From Brachyhypopomus gauderio (Eukaryota; Chordata; Actinopteri; Gymnotiformes; Hypopomidae): a DNA stretch of 64,000 nucleotides. Each line of letters starts with the position of its first letter. The first letter of the stretch is position 1. The notes beneath the pieces were generated by a model. It was not told the DNA's origin. It ran no database searches and was given only the letters and a program-made list of their open reading frames with translations. Made by a program: the position numbers and the translations under genes. The stretch is from contig NC_135224.1 in the NCBI RefSeq assembly GCF_052324685.1, positions 20,113,412-20,177,411 of the forward strand, written 5' to 3'. Of the stretch, positions 28,501 to 39,526 are shown in pieces.

Positions 28501-30714
28501 GGACCCTGTGACGATGATGGGCAGCTCGGGGTGGAAGCTCACGCACGAAACGTTCTGGGCGTGACCCTCCAGCGTCTGGACGCACGTCTTATTCTGAGGA
28601 GACATTGCGCAGAGGGTAATTACTCCAAAAATGCCTGACCCCAGGACGGGAAGTCAGACGGGTCGAAGTTCTCACCTGGTAGTCCCAGATCTTCACCAGC
28701 CTGTCGTCTGCTCCTGAAATCAGATAGGGCTTATCTCCACCGCTGTAGTAATCGATGCAGTTCACGCCTTTCTCATGGCCTTCCAGGGTGAAATTAGGAG
28801 ACGATGAGCCCAGCTGCCACACCTGAAACATCACGAATAAACAAATGAGTCATTTCCCTAATTAGCATAACTCCTCCCAGTGATTAAGGATCCATCGGTG
28901 ATGTCTGATGTAAATAACGGCTTGTGTATTCTAAGGGCAGGTTTCTGTCCCCAGTTACCTTGATGGTTCTGTCCAGTGATGCGCTGGCAAACTGGTTGTT
29001 GTCTTTGGGGTTGATGACGATCTGCATGACGTAGTGTGTATGGCCCTCAAACACCTGACTGCACGACCATTTCTTCTCCCAGTCCCACAATTTAATGAGC
29101 ATGTCATCTGAACGCACACACACACACACACACGCATGCACAAGACGTTTATGAAATTTGATGTTACATAACATTATACATGCGGGTCATTCATAAAATA
29201 CAGATGTCTACAATGGACGCAGTTTACAGAGTTTGAAGATGTCAAAGGGCAGGTGGAGCGTACCACTGCTGGTGAGAATGTATTTTGGGGGGAGGGGGGT
29301 GGTGCAGGTGGAACGTACCACTGCTGGTGAGAATGTACGGCTGAGTGGGGTGCACGGCGATGCAGCGGATGTAGTCGGAGTGGGCCTCGAACATGTGCAC
29401 ACGCTCCAACGTGTTATAGTTGAACACGCGAATCTGCATGTCATCCTGCAAAACAGGTTGGAAGATATTACCGACGTCGAATAAGAGCTGTGAAGCTTTC
29501 AATAGCAACTTTCAATATGCATGCTATTAACATACTACAGGCCACGATGCACCAGTGACAACTTTGAACTGGTTTTAAACGGTCACGTGACGATGCTTAC
29601 TGCTCCAGTTATCACCCAGTTCTTCCTGGCTACAAACTTTGAGGCCCTCACTGGCAGGTCGCACACTTCAAACGTCTTCACCAAGGTCTGCACAACAAAA
29701 ACATTAAAACACGTAACTGGATGATTTGCTACCCAGAAACATTCATCGCACACATCACAGTCTGGCTTGAATGAGAGATGCTAGATCGCAGTGGATTCAT
29801 TATTTTGTCTTTTCTTTACTTACTTGGGTTTCGTGGTTCCAGACACAGACGCTGCCATTATAAAGGCTGGCCAGCATCCATGGCTCGGTCGGGTGGAGGT
29901 CCACGCTTTTGACGCGGTCAGACCGAGCTGTGAGCTTGCGCTTGATGTCTAGCCGGAGAGGCTGCGGGAGACATTTCCACACGTTTGGTCAGGTTTACCA
30001 CGGAGCGGATCGGACACTTGACCACTGTGCTATTGGCAAACAGTGAGCTGGTTACTGAGTCATTTCATCCATCACAGAAACCAGGTCTACAAGACCAGCA
30101 TGTATCTAGACTTCTGACTTTATGCACCTTAGGACTAACCATCAGGACTAGACACCAGGACTAGACATTAGGACTAACCACCGGGACTAGACATTGGGAC
30201 TAGACATTAGGACTAGACACAAGGACTAAACATTAGGACAAGACACCAGGACTAGACACCAGGACTAAACATTAGGACAAGACACCAGGACTAGACATTA
30301 GGACAAGACACCAGGACTAGACATTAGGACTAGACATTAGGACTTAACACCAGGACTTAACACCAACACCTAACTATGACGGTCCAGCTGCGTTACGACC
30401 CGAGCCGGAAGCAGAACAAGTCCTGGTAGCTACGAAGCTAACCGCGCTAGCAGCTGTAGACGAGCCATTCACATAACAGATAACACGCAGCTAACATGCA
30501 TAATATAATATAATATAATAATGTAATATACTATAATAATAATATAATGTAAGATATGCGCGGTGTATCCAGCAGCTGTGTCCGCTCCGCGGCCTCCTCA
30601 CGTCCGTCTGTCCCCACAGTGTCAGAACCAGGACCGAACACACACACACAAACCCTCCAGGCCGCTAATGTCGGCGTGTTTGAGCAGCTAAACCAGCAGC
30701 GCTGCACCCACCAT
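22873..30714 (-). CDS. copb2: Coatomer subunit beta' (beta'-COP), complete, 22 coding exons
   Basis: beta'-COP belongs to the COPI coat that returns cargo from Golgi to ER; its N-terminal WD40 propeller binds dilysine signals. Exons, 5' to 3': 30712-30714 (ATG only), 29824-29961, 29601-29687, 29319-29445, 28959-29107, 28676-28822, 28494-28593, 28241-28383, 27932-28131, 27415-27525, 27067-27155, 26849-26955, 25702-25845, 25409-25539, 24997-25204, 24771-24881, 24348-24562, 24133-24225, 23648-23831, 23416-23490, 23117-23272, 22873-22968. All junctions are GT/AG and phases agree, giving 2814 bp (937 aa; human 906). Landmarks: [20 protein letters not shown] at the start; WD40 blades over about residues 1-300 ([23 protein letters not shown]); second propeller about 300-600; alpha-solenoid with [20 protein letters not shown]; acidic tail ending [10 protein letters not shown] Ser/Pro/Ala-rich linker in exons 20-21 accounts for most of the extra length. 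Confidence 0.97.
23284..23340. repeat. (AC)n adjacent to copb2 exon 21 acceptor
   Basis: In the sense strand this is a (TG)n tract ending 11 bp before the exon 21 splice acceptor. Confidence 0.95.
23846..23897. repeat. (AC)n adjacent to copb2 exon 19 acceptor
   Basis: A sense-strand (TG)n tract ending 14 bp before the exon 19 acceptor. Confidence 0.95.
25543..25596. repeat. (AC)n forming the polypyrimidine tract of copb2 exon 14
   Basis: In the sense strand the (TG)n tract runs straight into the CAG acceptor of exon 14, with no other pyrimidine tract. Confidence 0.95.
26207..26846. repeat. G-rich 20-21-bp minisatellite in copb2 intron 12
   Basis: Units of the form GAGGCGAGGGGAGGGCCAACC, about 30 irregular copies with GGGGAGGGG runs on the plus strand. 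The array stops about 10 bp from the exon 12 donor. It produces long open frames on both strands (Arg/Gly/Glu-rich or Pro/Ser/Arg-rich) that are not genes. Confidence 0.95.
29251..29341. repeat. 55-bp tandem duplication carrying the copb2 exon 4 splice donor
   Basis: The end of exon 4 with its donor (GT at 29317-29318) is repeated 55 bp into the intron (GT at 29262-29263), including the same flanking CACCAGCAGTG. Both read GTG followed by GTACG. Confidence 0.9.
30133..30364. repeat. 13-bp minisatellite in copb2 intron 1, about 18 copies
   Basis: Units of the form GGACTAGACATTA or GGACTAGACACCA in tandem, with some degenerate copies. Confidence 0.92.
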
Positions 30715-30870
30715 GGCTCCTGTCTCCTTCACTCTTCTTCACGGTAATGTTGACGGGCTGACTCCGTTCACCGGGACTCCCTTCACCGTAGAGCTGGACT
30801 GACGTGGAACATCCGGGCACGTGTTTCCGGAAGCGATGACGATGACGTGTTTCCGGAAGCGATGACGCGA
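30715..30870 (-). promoter_or_regulatory. copb2 5' UTR and proximal promoter
   Basis: There is no TATA box. Upstream of the ATG are two ETS-type CCGGAAG motifs (30827-30833 and 30853-30859), each followed by TGACG, within a 23-bp sequence repeated at 30819-30841 and 30845-30867. A TGACGTGG matching the unfolded-protein-response element consensus lies at 30800-30807 and a CACGTG E-box at 30818-30823. The transcription start is not fixed by sequence alone. Confidence 0.6.
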
Positions 30871-31067
30871 CACGAGGCGGTTCTGTAATGGTACCTGAAC
30901 GTTTAGTGTACAGTAAAAGTCCTCTTTAGAGAGACGACTCGCAGGGATTGTATTGCTGCTTTAATCTCTAGACTTCTGTTTTTAAAAATTAAAGGACACG
31001 TGTATTATAGTCTGTCACAACTTCGAAAACTTTCTGTCACAGTAAGGCAGAAATTATAATTTTATTT

Positions 31068-31069
<2 letters not shown>

Positions 31070-31157
<88 letters not shown>
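31070..31157. repeat. (TA)n microsatellite between copb2 and the RBP gene
   Basis: A pure TA tract of nearly 90 bp in the spacer upstream of copb2 and downstream of the RBP gene. Confidence 0.95.
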
Positions 31158-31160
<3 letters not shown>

Positions 31161-31371
31161 GGGGGGACAATCTAGGTGCAAGAGCTGATAATAATGTTTG
31201 TTATATCACATAGTCCTACATTATGCAGGTATTGCAATATGAAATGGAGGAGCGTTGACATTATGTATGCTAATCTGTGGCTTGTACCTTTGTACACACG
31301 CTTTATTCCAGACAGTGAGTGTTGTGGGAATAATAAAAACAGCACAGACGAAGACTAAAAGCATCACGTGG

Positions 31372-31377
31372 TTTATT
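31372..31377 (-). terminator. Candidate poly(A) signal of the RBP gene
   Basis: AATAAA on the minus strand, about 50 bp after the RBP stop codon, implying a very short 3' UTR. Confidence 0.55.
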
Positions 31378-31424
31378 TATTGATAAAAATATAATTATTT
31401 TCTGAGATGATCAGACTCTGACTC

Positions 31425-32879
31425 CTACTCCTTCTTCTTGAACACCTGATGACAAACAACATCTTCACAGAAAAGTTCCTAAAACCGTAACATGTACAAA
31501 AGCAAAGCAGTTTGTCAGTGTAGCAATGACAATAAACTGAAAAAAGCTATTTAACTATACGCAGCACAACAGTCCTTTAAATCAGAAACTTGTCAGGTTA
31601 TAAATTAAAAGTAAAACCAATACACAAAATAAAATCTTCACAAAAATAGCAAAAGCAAGATGGAGGCCAGTTCATAGACTCTGTGTAGCCAACGCTAGCT
31701 TATATAACCTGCCCAATCCCTGTTAAAATCGGGCTCACCAAGTGAAGCTTCTCTCCTTCTATCCAGTGTTTCCAACCACGGTTATCCTTCTCACCCCTTT
31801 GCTTGCACACCAGAACATCACCGTCCCAGGTGACCACTGTCTGTGGACACAGAGCCTACAGTAAATCAGCTATGAGCACTGTAGAGTGCTGGATCCTGTG
31901 TGTTCTGGATCCTGTGTGTGCTGGATCCTGTGTGTTCTGAATCCTGTGTGTGCTGGATCCTGTGTGTGCTGGATCCTGTGTGTTCTGAATCCTGTGTGTT
32001 CTGGATCCTGTGTGTTCTGGATCCTGTGTGTGCTGGATCATGTGTGTGCTGGATCCTGTGTGTTCTGAATCCTGTGTGTTCTGGATCCTGTGTGTGCTGG
32101 ATCCTGTGTGTGCTGGATCCTGTGTGTGCTTCCTCGCCGAGTTACTGTCAGCTTACACAGAACATCTCAGATGTTCCTAATTCTGATCTCTGCAACAAAA
32201 CTAGCTGTGACTATTATTACTATTTCAAGTGAGAGGTACTTCTCATAAGTGTAACATATTTGAAATGTGCTTTACAACAACTATAAGCATTTCATTGGCT
32301 ATTCAAATGAATTTTATCAACTAATAAAAGAAAAATCTACCAGGTGTGTGCCAAGATTCTATAATTCCTATGTCACTGTGTTTTGTTTTTGTGTAACTGG
32401 GATGGCATCCAAGACAGGGGTAAATTCAGGTCACATGACCAGCAGAAAGACCCAGGATGTTAACGTCCCTTTAAGTAATGTTAACGTCCCTTTAATGCCT
32501 CCTCACCTTCACCAGCCTGTTGTCCAGTCCCCTGGTGTGCTCCTGTACCTCCTCGCTGACCGTGAAGCTCAGCTCGTAGTTCCTGAAGGTACTGAGGGTC
32601 TTAATCACAAACTTATCCCCCTCCTGGATAATGACCTTGGTTTGCGAGAGGTGGGTGGCAATCTTGCGCGTGGCAAAATCAACATCTGAGAAAGAGAACA
32701 CGGCGGCGGTGACGCTAACGCATGCCAGCTCAAGCCGAACCCGCTTGTGCGGAACAAACGAGCTCCTCCTACAGCCAGTGAGGAACCGGAGGTCTTCGAG
32801 GCTTACTCAGTGCTTTCATGTAGTCCTCCAGGTTCTCGCTGGACTCCAGCACCCATCTCCCGCTGAAGTCCACCGGCAT
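31425..32879 (-). CDS. rbp2: Cellular retinol-binding protein (CRBP family), complete, 4 exons
   Basis: A small cytosolic beta-barrel of the intracellular lipid-binding family that carries retinol or retinal. Exons 32807-32879, 32507-32685, 31739-31840 and 31425-31478 have consensus splice sites and phases 1, 0, 0. They give 135 aa, the normal length. The N-terminus reads [20 protein letters not shown]; exon 2 has [10 protein letters not shown] and the family motif TLSTFRNY; exon 3 has [10 protein letters not shown] and [16 protein letters not shown]; the end is CHQVFKKKE. The ligand-contacting Lys (K41 with Met) is kept. The Gln that contacts the retinol hydroxyl in CRBP1 and CRBP2 (position 109 with Met) is His here, as in RBP5 and RBP7. 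The position next to copb2 and the exon 2-4 sequence favour RBP2; RBP7-like is the alternative. Family certain, subtype about 65%. Confidence 0.92.
31889..32130. repeat. 16-bp minisatellite in RBP intron 2, about 15 copies
   Basis: Tandem CTGGATCCTGTGTGTG or TCTGAATCCTGTGTGT units in the intron between exons 2 and 3. Confidence 0.93.
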
Positions 32880-32952
32880 GCTGAGGGCTCAGCGATGGAC
32901 TTTGGGCAGAATCGCAGAGTCAGAAGATCCATCTGCATCAGGCAATTTGAGC

Positions 32953-32960
32953 ATTTTATA
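32953..32960 (-). promoter_or_regulatory. TATA box of the RBP gene
   Basis: TATAAAAT on the minus strand, about 75 bp upstream of the ATG. A start site some 30 bp downstream would leave a 5' UTR of roughly 45 bp. Confidence 0.65.
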
Positions 32961-35764
32961 CTGGAGCAGGAGAGAGGTCAGAGTACTCCAGATCAGAGAA
33001 CAGGGCACTGCGAGTGGGGCCAAAATCAGACTCCTCCCCCAACCCCACCTACACACACAGCTTATACTCACCGTTTACAAATTACTCTATTTTTCCTTAC
33101 AAAGATTAAGAGCATTGAACAATATAACTGAGTCAAGGACTTATAAGAAATGGAGGAAAGAATATGAAAACATACAAATATTACAGTGAAATTTGTCATT
33201 AGATAAATAAATAAACTATTTTAAGTGATAACATTTTTTCTCTCTTATGACTTCTTAATTTTTGTCTCCTAATTTTTGTCTTTTGGGTATGATGTGACGA
33301 TCTCACAAATTATGCCTGGTTAGAGTTCTCATGCCATGTCTCCAAATAATATTCCACCCTGCCAAAATCAAGTAGGCTACTGCATTAACTAGTGATGTAC
33401 CGAAATCGAAATGAACCATCTGACCAATTTCAGAGTTTCATCTGTGAACAGGAGATGTTCTCCTGAAATGGAGTGACCTTAATGTGCAAACACCTGCCAA
33501 CTACAAACCAGCTACTGATAAAGAAAAAATCAGACCAGGAGAAATAAATAAGAGATAAACTTGACAAAAATCTCTGCCAGAGTTTCTGATGGATGACATG
33601 AGTACTTGTGTTGAATTTTTACAACTGAATAATGGCATTTTCAGTTTTTCTAATCTGGCTTTACTGTTTGTCAAAGAGGGCACTGTGACTTGAGTGGCAC
33701 CATAAAGCACAAAATATCTGACAGATCAGGTTCAGTGCACATTATAAAAGCCAAGGAGATTGTGTGAAGCTTAACGTAGCCTAATGTAGCTCGCGGGATT
33801 TAAGACTGCGTTTGTCCTCTCTGATAAAAGTACAATGGAACCACACACGGAAAACAACCAAAGAGATTCCTCACACGTCTGAGTGTGGGAAGGTCAAAGG
33901 TCACCCTCAAAAGCACATCGGATCTCCAGGTAGAGACTAGCGTGTGAAGAATGATCACAACCCCTTGGCGTATGCAAGAACACGTTTTGCACATTTAGCG
34001 CGTGCGTGTAAAAGCTGGAGACTTCAGATCAACATCTGCAGGTGTACGGTGTGCGATAAGATCACATTTACACCGCGATGCCCTGAGATCGCTTCATGGA
34101 TGTTCATGTTTGTCTGCTTGTGTCCCACCTGCGTGTGTAAACACTGTCAGGAAAATTGCTACCTCTCTCAGCCTTGATGAGGAGATGGTTCAAAACAGGG
34201 GGTCATTTAGCATCACAACTCACCAACTTGAGTAGAGAAAGACTCTAGGGAACGTGTGTTTGTGAAACTATAGAAACAGAATACACAATATACAGCTGTA
34301 CTGCCTTGAATGTAGAGTAACTGTGTGCACCACAAATGAACTATGAATGAAATAAAGAGCTACAAAACAATTATACTTGATGCGAAGCCAGCCGGCATGT
34401 TTCAAACACATGAAGTGTGTGATATAGTAGGTAACTGTCAGTGCCAGTACTTGTCAAACACATGTAGTAATGTGTACTATAGCGGGAAATTGACTTACTC
34501 CTGTATCGGTCACTTACTACAGTTGACACATGTTTATTGTAATTTTCATGTTTGTATTGAATTTATTGCACATGCATGTTTTTAAAGTATGCTGCTTTCA
34601 GAAGTACAACTATCACTGATGTGTCTCAGGGGTGTATGTGAGTTTTATGAAGGGCTGCTTCCAAACACCCTCATCTACACAATCATCTGCATGATTCATT
34701 TATTCCTTTCTTTGACTCTTGAATATTCAGCAACACAAGTATGCATCCTGTCATTTTAAGCATCAGCATTAGTTATTTTTTTATTTATTTTTTGCTGCCT
34801 TAATACAGCCCCTTATTTTCCCATCACAGCAAACCACAATAATAGACACAAGTATATGAATAAAAAATTAATCAAACAGGAACAGTGGAATTTCTTAGCT
34901 TGGCAACATTATTATTATTATGCTCTCAGATGGATGCGTAAATTGGCAATTTCTCATTTATTTTCACTTTTGCACAACACAAAGGCATTACGGCAGCACA
35001 CAACAAAGCCTTTTGTGCTCAACTGATGTCTTTTGTTGCAGCTGTGTGGGTTGGGGCATTAGGAAAGGGCCTGACCTCTCATTTACTACACAGCAGCCTG
35101 TCAAACTCTCCTACCAGGTCTGTAAATACACTATATTTATATGGAACAATAGCTGGGTTTTCCATTCAGGTTGTCAGACACATATTGGCTTGGGTGTAGG
35201 ATTTTGTCAAGACATTACTGAAATGTTTTAGTTGATTTTTAAAAACAAAGGTACAGATTTCACTGAAAATTCAACTAACTCTTTTTCAACCGCATGTCCT
35301 TCATCCTTAGATACCTTCAAACGTCTTCGTTGTGTCTAATTGAATTTGTGATATTGTTACAACACAGATATAATACGAACATAATCGTTTTCAACTGTTA
35401 TGCCAAATACTCTTTAATGACTACACAGATCTCTCAATAACATTTGCTTTCAATAACCTTCTACAACTGATTACAATCACAGTGAAGAGGTCATTTGCAC
35501 ACAATTCAGTAAACGTTCGCAAGCAAACATGCGCAGCCTTTCCTGCATCTATTGCAGGTTACCAACAGGGGGAGCTGTTCTACCTACTTTCAGCTATAAA
35601 TAGGCACATTTCTACTTTTAACCTTTTACCTGCTAAATAAGGGGCGCCGATTTTCAGTTGACCTGCTTAAATTATTGCAAAATAGACGAAATCAATGCAT
35701 ATCTATGGATTCAACTATTTAATCAGCAGGAGCCAAACGAAGTTGCAACTACAAGCGAGAAGAA
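32961..35764. other. Intergenic, no gene seen
   Basis: AT-rich DNA. A TAGTGATGTACCGAAAT sequence at about 33390 resembles the end of a hAT-type element, but no partner end was found. The open frames are short and unrecognised. Confidence 0.5.
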
Positions 35765-36680
35765 GTATCCCAGCTGGCACACGACCGACCTTCAACGTTG
35801 AAATGTGGTTGAAATATAGTTGAAATACTGTCTGTTGTTGTTTCAACGTTGAAACAACGTTGAATCAACGTTTAATGTTAAATGGTTGCGCAAACGTTGA
35901 ACTATTAACAGTGAATCAACGTTTAATGTTAAATGGTTGCGAAAACGTTGAACTATTAACGGTGAATCAACGTTTAATGTTAAATGGTTGCGCAAACGTT
36001 GAACTATTAACGGTGAATCAACGTAATATCTTCAACCTGCCTTTGTATTAAACACATAGAATAAAAAAGTACAAACAACACTTTGGCATTGGCTGAGGGT
36101 TTTGAAAGAGGTATTAATTATTATTATTAGTAGTAGTAGTAATAATAATAATAATAATAATATAATTTTTTTTATTAATTCGTCCAAAAACGTCGTCAAA
36201 AACAGGCAGGTATTAACCAGGAAGACAACATCAGGCAATTAAACAGTTTTAAATGTTTTGAGGCAGAAACAAAACTTCGCAATGACAAATTAATAGGTTT
36301 AAATAGAGTTTGCAGGGTAGTTGTGGCCTGGCGGTTAGGGAGCTGGTCTTGAGACCGAAGGGTCGTGGGTTCGAGTCCCAGACTTGAGGCCGAGGTTGTG
36401 TGGTGGTACTCCGAGTTAAATGAGAGACTAAAAAAAAATAAAGTTGTTCTTTTTTTCATTATGGCATACAGTTGTTTTTTTCCTCTCTCCCATGCAATTT
36501 TGAGCATCATGAACGTGAATTTTATGGTTTATTCAAGGTTGAATGTATGACGTTGAAACGACGTTGGCATATCAACGTTGATTCACCTTTCAAAATCGAC
36601 ACAAAATCCAACGTTGATTCAACCATCACTTTCGACGTTGATTCAACGTCGATTCAACGTTGAAATGCCTGCTGGGATAC
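35765..36680. mobile_element. Non-autonomous DNA transposon with CAACGTTGAA-rich ends, carrying a SINE
   Basis: The element starts GTATCCCAGCTGGCA and ends TGCCTGCTGGGATAC, near-perfect inverted repeats. Both ends are rich in the palindromic CAACGTTGAA/TTCAACGTTG motif. Three 51-bp tandem units lie inside (starts 35861-35964) and a tRNA-derived SINE interrupts the middle. No transposase reading frame is present. Confidence 0.8.
36317..36470 (+). mobile_element. tRNA-derived SINE inserted in the DNA transposon
   Basis: An A-box-like TGGCCTGGCGGTTAGGG (about 36324-36340) and a canonical B-box GGTTCGAGTCCC (36368-36379), spaced as in a tRNA, followed by a tRNA-unrelated region and an A-rich stretch. 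No aminoacyl stem closes the fold, so this is a retroposon and not a tRNA gene. Confidence 0.7.
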
Positions 36681-36885
36681 TGCACTTAATTGTTTGCCAC
36701 GCAAATCCGAAGTCAAACATCACACTGCAACAACGTTCACAAGTATAGCCTATAGGCTACATAAAAGCTATAGTCTAATGAAGAGTGGATAAAATGTTTT
36801 TCTGGCCACGTGTATGGCAAAGTCAGGAAATCACAAGAGATCATCTGACCTAGATCAAAACACACGAAACTCTTAAAGGGAAGCC

Positions 36886-37271
36886 GGTGTTACACCGAAA
36901 TCTGCGACCACCTAATTCTGTGACTTGCTTTCCGACTGTGTATCTTCACCAGCACACACTGTTTAATTAACAGGCTTAGACATTTTACTCTAAGGAATCA
37001 TAAACCATTGATTGAGTACCAATGTGCAGTCATCAGAATATGAGACCCCACTTCGTAATAAAGGCACCAATCAAAACGTTTTCTCTCATTTTTATTTGCG
37101 CAAACGTTTATATGCCTGATATCAGCAGAGGGCCAGCAGTAGAAATCACATATAACTCATTATTCATTAATTATGGCCGTACAGTGAGGTCACATATTCT
37201 GACAACAACCTTCATGAATGGTGGCCCATGTAACTGCTTGCGCTACACTCACAGATTTCGGTGTAACACCA
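36886..37271. mobile_element. MITE with 19-bp terminal inverted repeats
   Basis: GGTGTTACACCGAAATCTG at 36886-36904 is exactly inverted at 37252-37270. AAGCC occurs on both flanks (36881-36885 and 37272-37276), a probable target-site duplication. No coding capacity inside. Confidence 0.75.
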
Positions 37272-37276
37272 AAGCC

Positions 37277-39526
37277 GCACAATACATCGAAATAGACGTT
37301 AATTGCAGCTATCGCCTCTTTATGGGTGCAGGCGTTCACTGCTGAAAGTACTCGGGGGTGTGTGCAAACTACAAATGATCTTACAGCAGGCGTCACTCTG
37401 ACCTGATGGGGGAAGATCTTTCCCGAGAAGGTGCATGCAACTGTGTTTGAGGGTGCATGCAAAAGTGTGTCGATACAGCACGCGCAGAACTGCAATTCGT
37501 CTTTAAGCGCCTATGTCACGAGAGCAAAACCTTCACTGACGCGCTGTCCCTTCACGCGCAGACCAAGACACTGGTGGGAAAAGGTGGAAGCTTCGCCTTA
37601 ACGAGCCCCGCGTGAACCGTGCAGTATCCTCGCATGCTGTTCTTATTAGTCCAATTTTATGCTATCAAGGATACCCAGTCCAGAGATTTAACCTGACACG
37701 TTGGACACCGATAAAAAACTTAAACCTTTCTATCCCTCCAATTAAATCAGTGTGGTCAAATGAATAATTAAGACTCGATGACAACTGTTTCCAAGTAATG
37801 CAGAGTAATTCATACTATCAGTTATTTACTGAACAAGCAGGATAACATTTCAAGCAGATCCAGGACCAGTCAGACTCGCAGGTGTCTTCAGTTTTTATAT
37901 GTTTGGATTATTAACCGTGTAACTGGTTGCAAGGGAGTCGTCTGGCTACTGCCCGCAACTCCTTATCGGAGAGAGGCTCGTATTTTGGCACCGAATGGTA
38001 TTAAAGTGCAAACAGCAAACCGAGAACTGATGAGAATATGAACACACGCTTTTAGTTTTTCACACAGGGACGTGAACCCACGCCTCTTTCACGTGTTTCT
38101 TTATTGTCGTTATACACGTAGAATATGATTATATGTTATATGTACTTAGGTGAGTGATATGACTGTGTGGATCATGGACACATGTGTCATATGTCTGGAG
38201 CATCTTCTATGGCCTTCGTTTAGGGCGTAAATATACAAATACAAAACGCTATAGCACGTGTATGGTACATCTGAAGCTGCTCTGTATCGTAAATATTCAG
38301 TAAGGTTACTTACTGCTATCTAATCTTACGCCTGAATCCCTCCACTGTAATCAGACATACAAACCCGCACGTGTTTTGGCATTGGCTACAGAAGCTGTGG
38401 TGTGTGTGGTGCAGGTGCTGTGCGCGAGGACGTCGAGACCGCGCGACATCTGCACACGCGCGCTATAGGCCCCCTCGCGCGCCCCCGGAGCCCGGGTGGA
38501 GGCGCAGGGTTGCTCAGCTCCACCCACAGAGATGTGGGTGTGTAATTGTGTAGTAAGGAGTGTTTAGTGCGACCAAAGCCCCAGTATGGAGATCCACATG
38601 CTGTTATAATAACTCAGGCTAAGGAAATATTGTCTTACCTTTATGTTCTTTTTTCTTAGTCACTGTTTTAAACTTAAAACTGTGTTTTGGACAGTGTTTT
38701 GCTTAAAACTTTGGGCTTGAGTGTTTATAATGGAGTTTTGCCACAAACACTTGTGAATGTGTAATGAATTTATGTATTTTTTATGGATAGAAACTACACA
38801 AAAGGAGAATGAAGAACGAGTGGGTGCACTTCACCCATTCACACCCTCTAGTGATACTGCTCTTGTAACACTCTTCAGCCATTCACACATCTATTGATTA
38901 TATACTCCCTTTATTCGGGACTTTTCTCTGGACACTTAACAAATGAAGACCTGCTTGCACATCGCCTCTCGAGCTCTCAGCACCTGCGTGTCAGAACGCA
39001 CCTCAGACATTTGCCCGGGATTTCACTACTGCTTAAATGCATCTTAGATTTTTTGCACGTTTTGCCAGCAGGTGTTAGTAATGCCTGGTTTAACAGCAGT
39101 CTGCACAACGCTGCTGAGGTGTTCAGCATTCTAAGCATAATCACACAGCTGAAATCAAACATCTGCTGATGGCAAAATTCAGCACTTGAAACAGTCTGCT
39201 GTTCCTCCTCATTGCTGACGACTGTGTCTGAGGTGCATTATTGTGATACAAATATGGCTTCATTAAACCTCTGACAGTTGTTTCTGTGCCCCAGGTGTTT
39301 CATGTGAGGAACGACACGACGATCTTAACTAAGTGCGAATCACAACCACTGAAACAAGATGCAGGAACTGCTGATGGTGGAGGTTCTTTTAGCGCTACTA
39401 ACACCACTCCTTTAAATACACGACCCGAACCAGCTCCTCAACAAGAGATGAAGAGCCTGGATGTCATACACATGCTGTGCCAGAGGATTGTGCTGATGGA
39501 GATGATCAAAAGTCACAAAATACAGG
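37277..39526. other. Intergenic with an isolated CpG cluster
   Basis: A CpG-dense patch lies at about 38400-38520 in otherwise AT-rich DNA. No exon was recognised nearby. Confidence 0.5.

Noticed and set aside
36317..36395. tRNA gene in the 36.3 kb region
   Set aside because: A and B boxes are present but the aminoacyl stem does not close and the sequence continues into a retroposon body.
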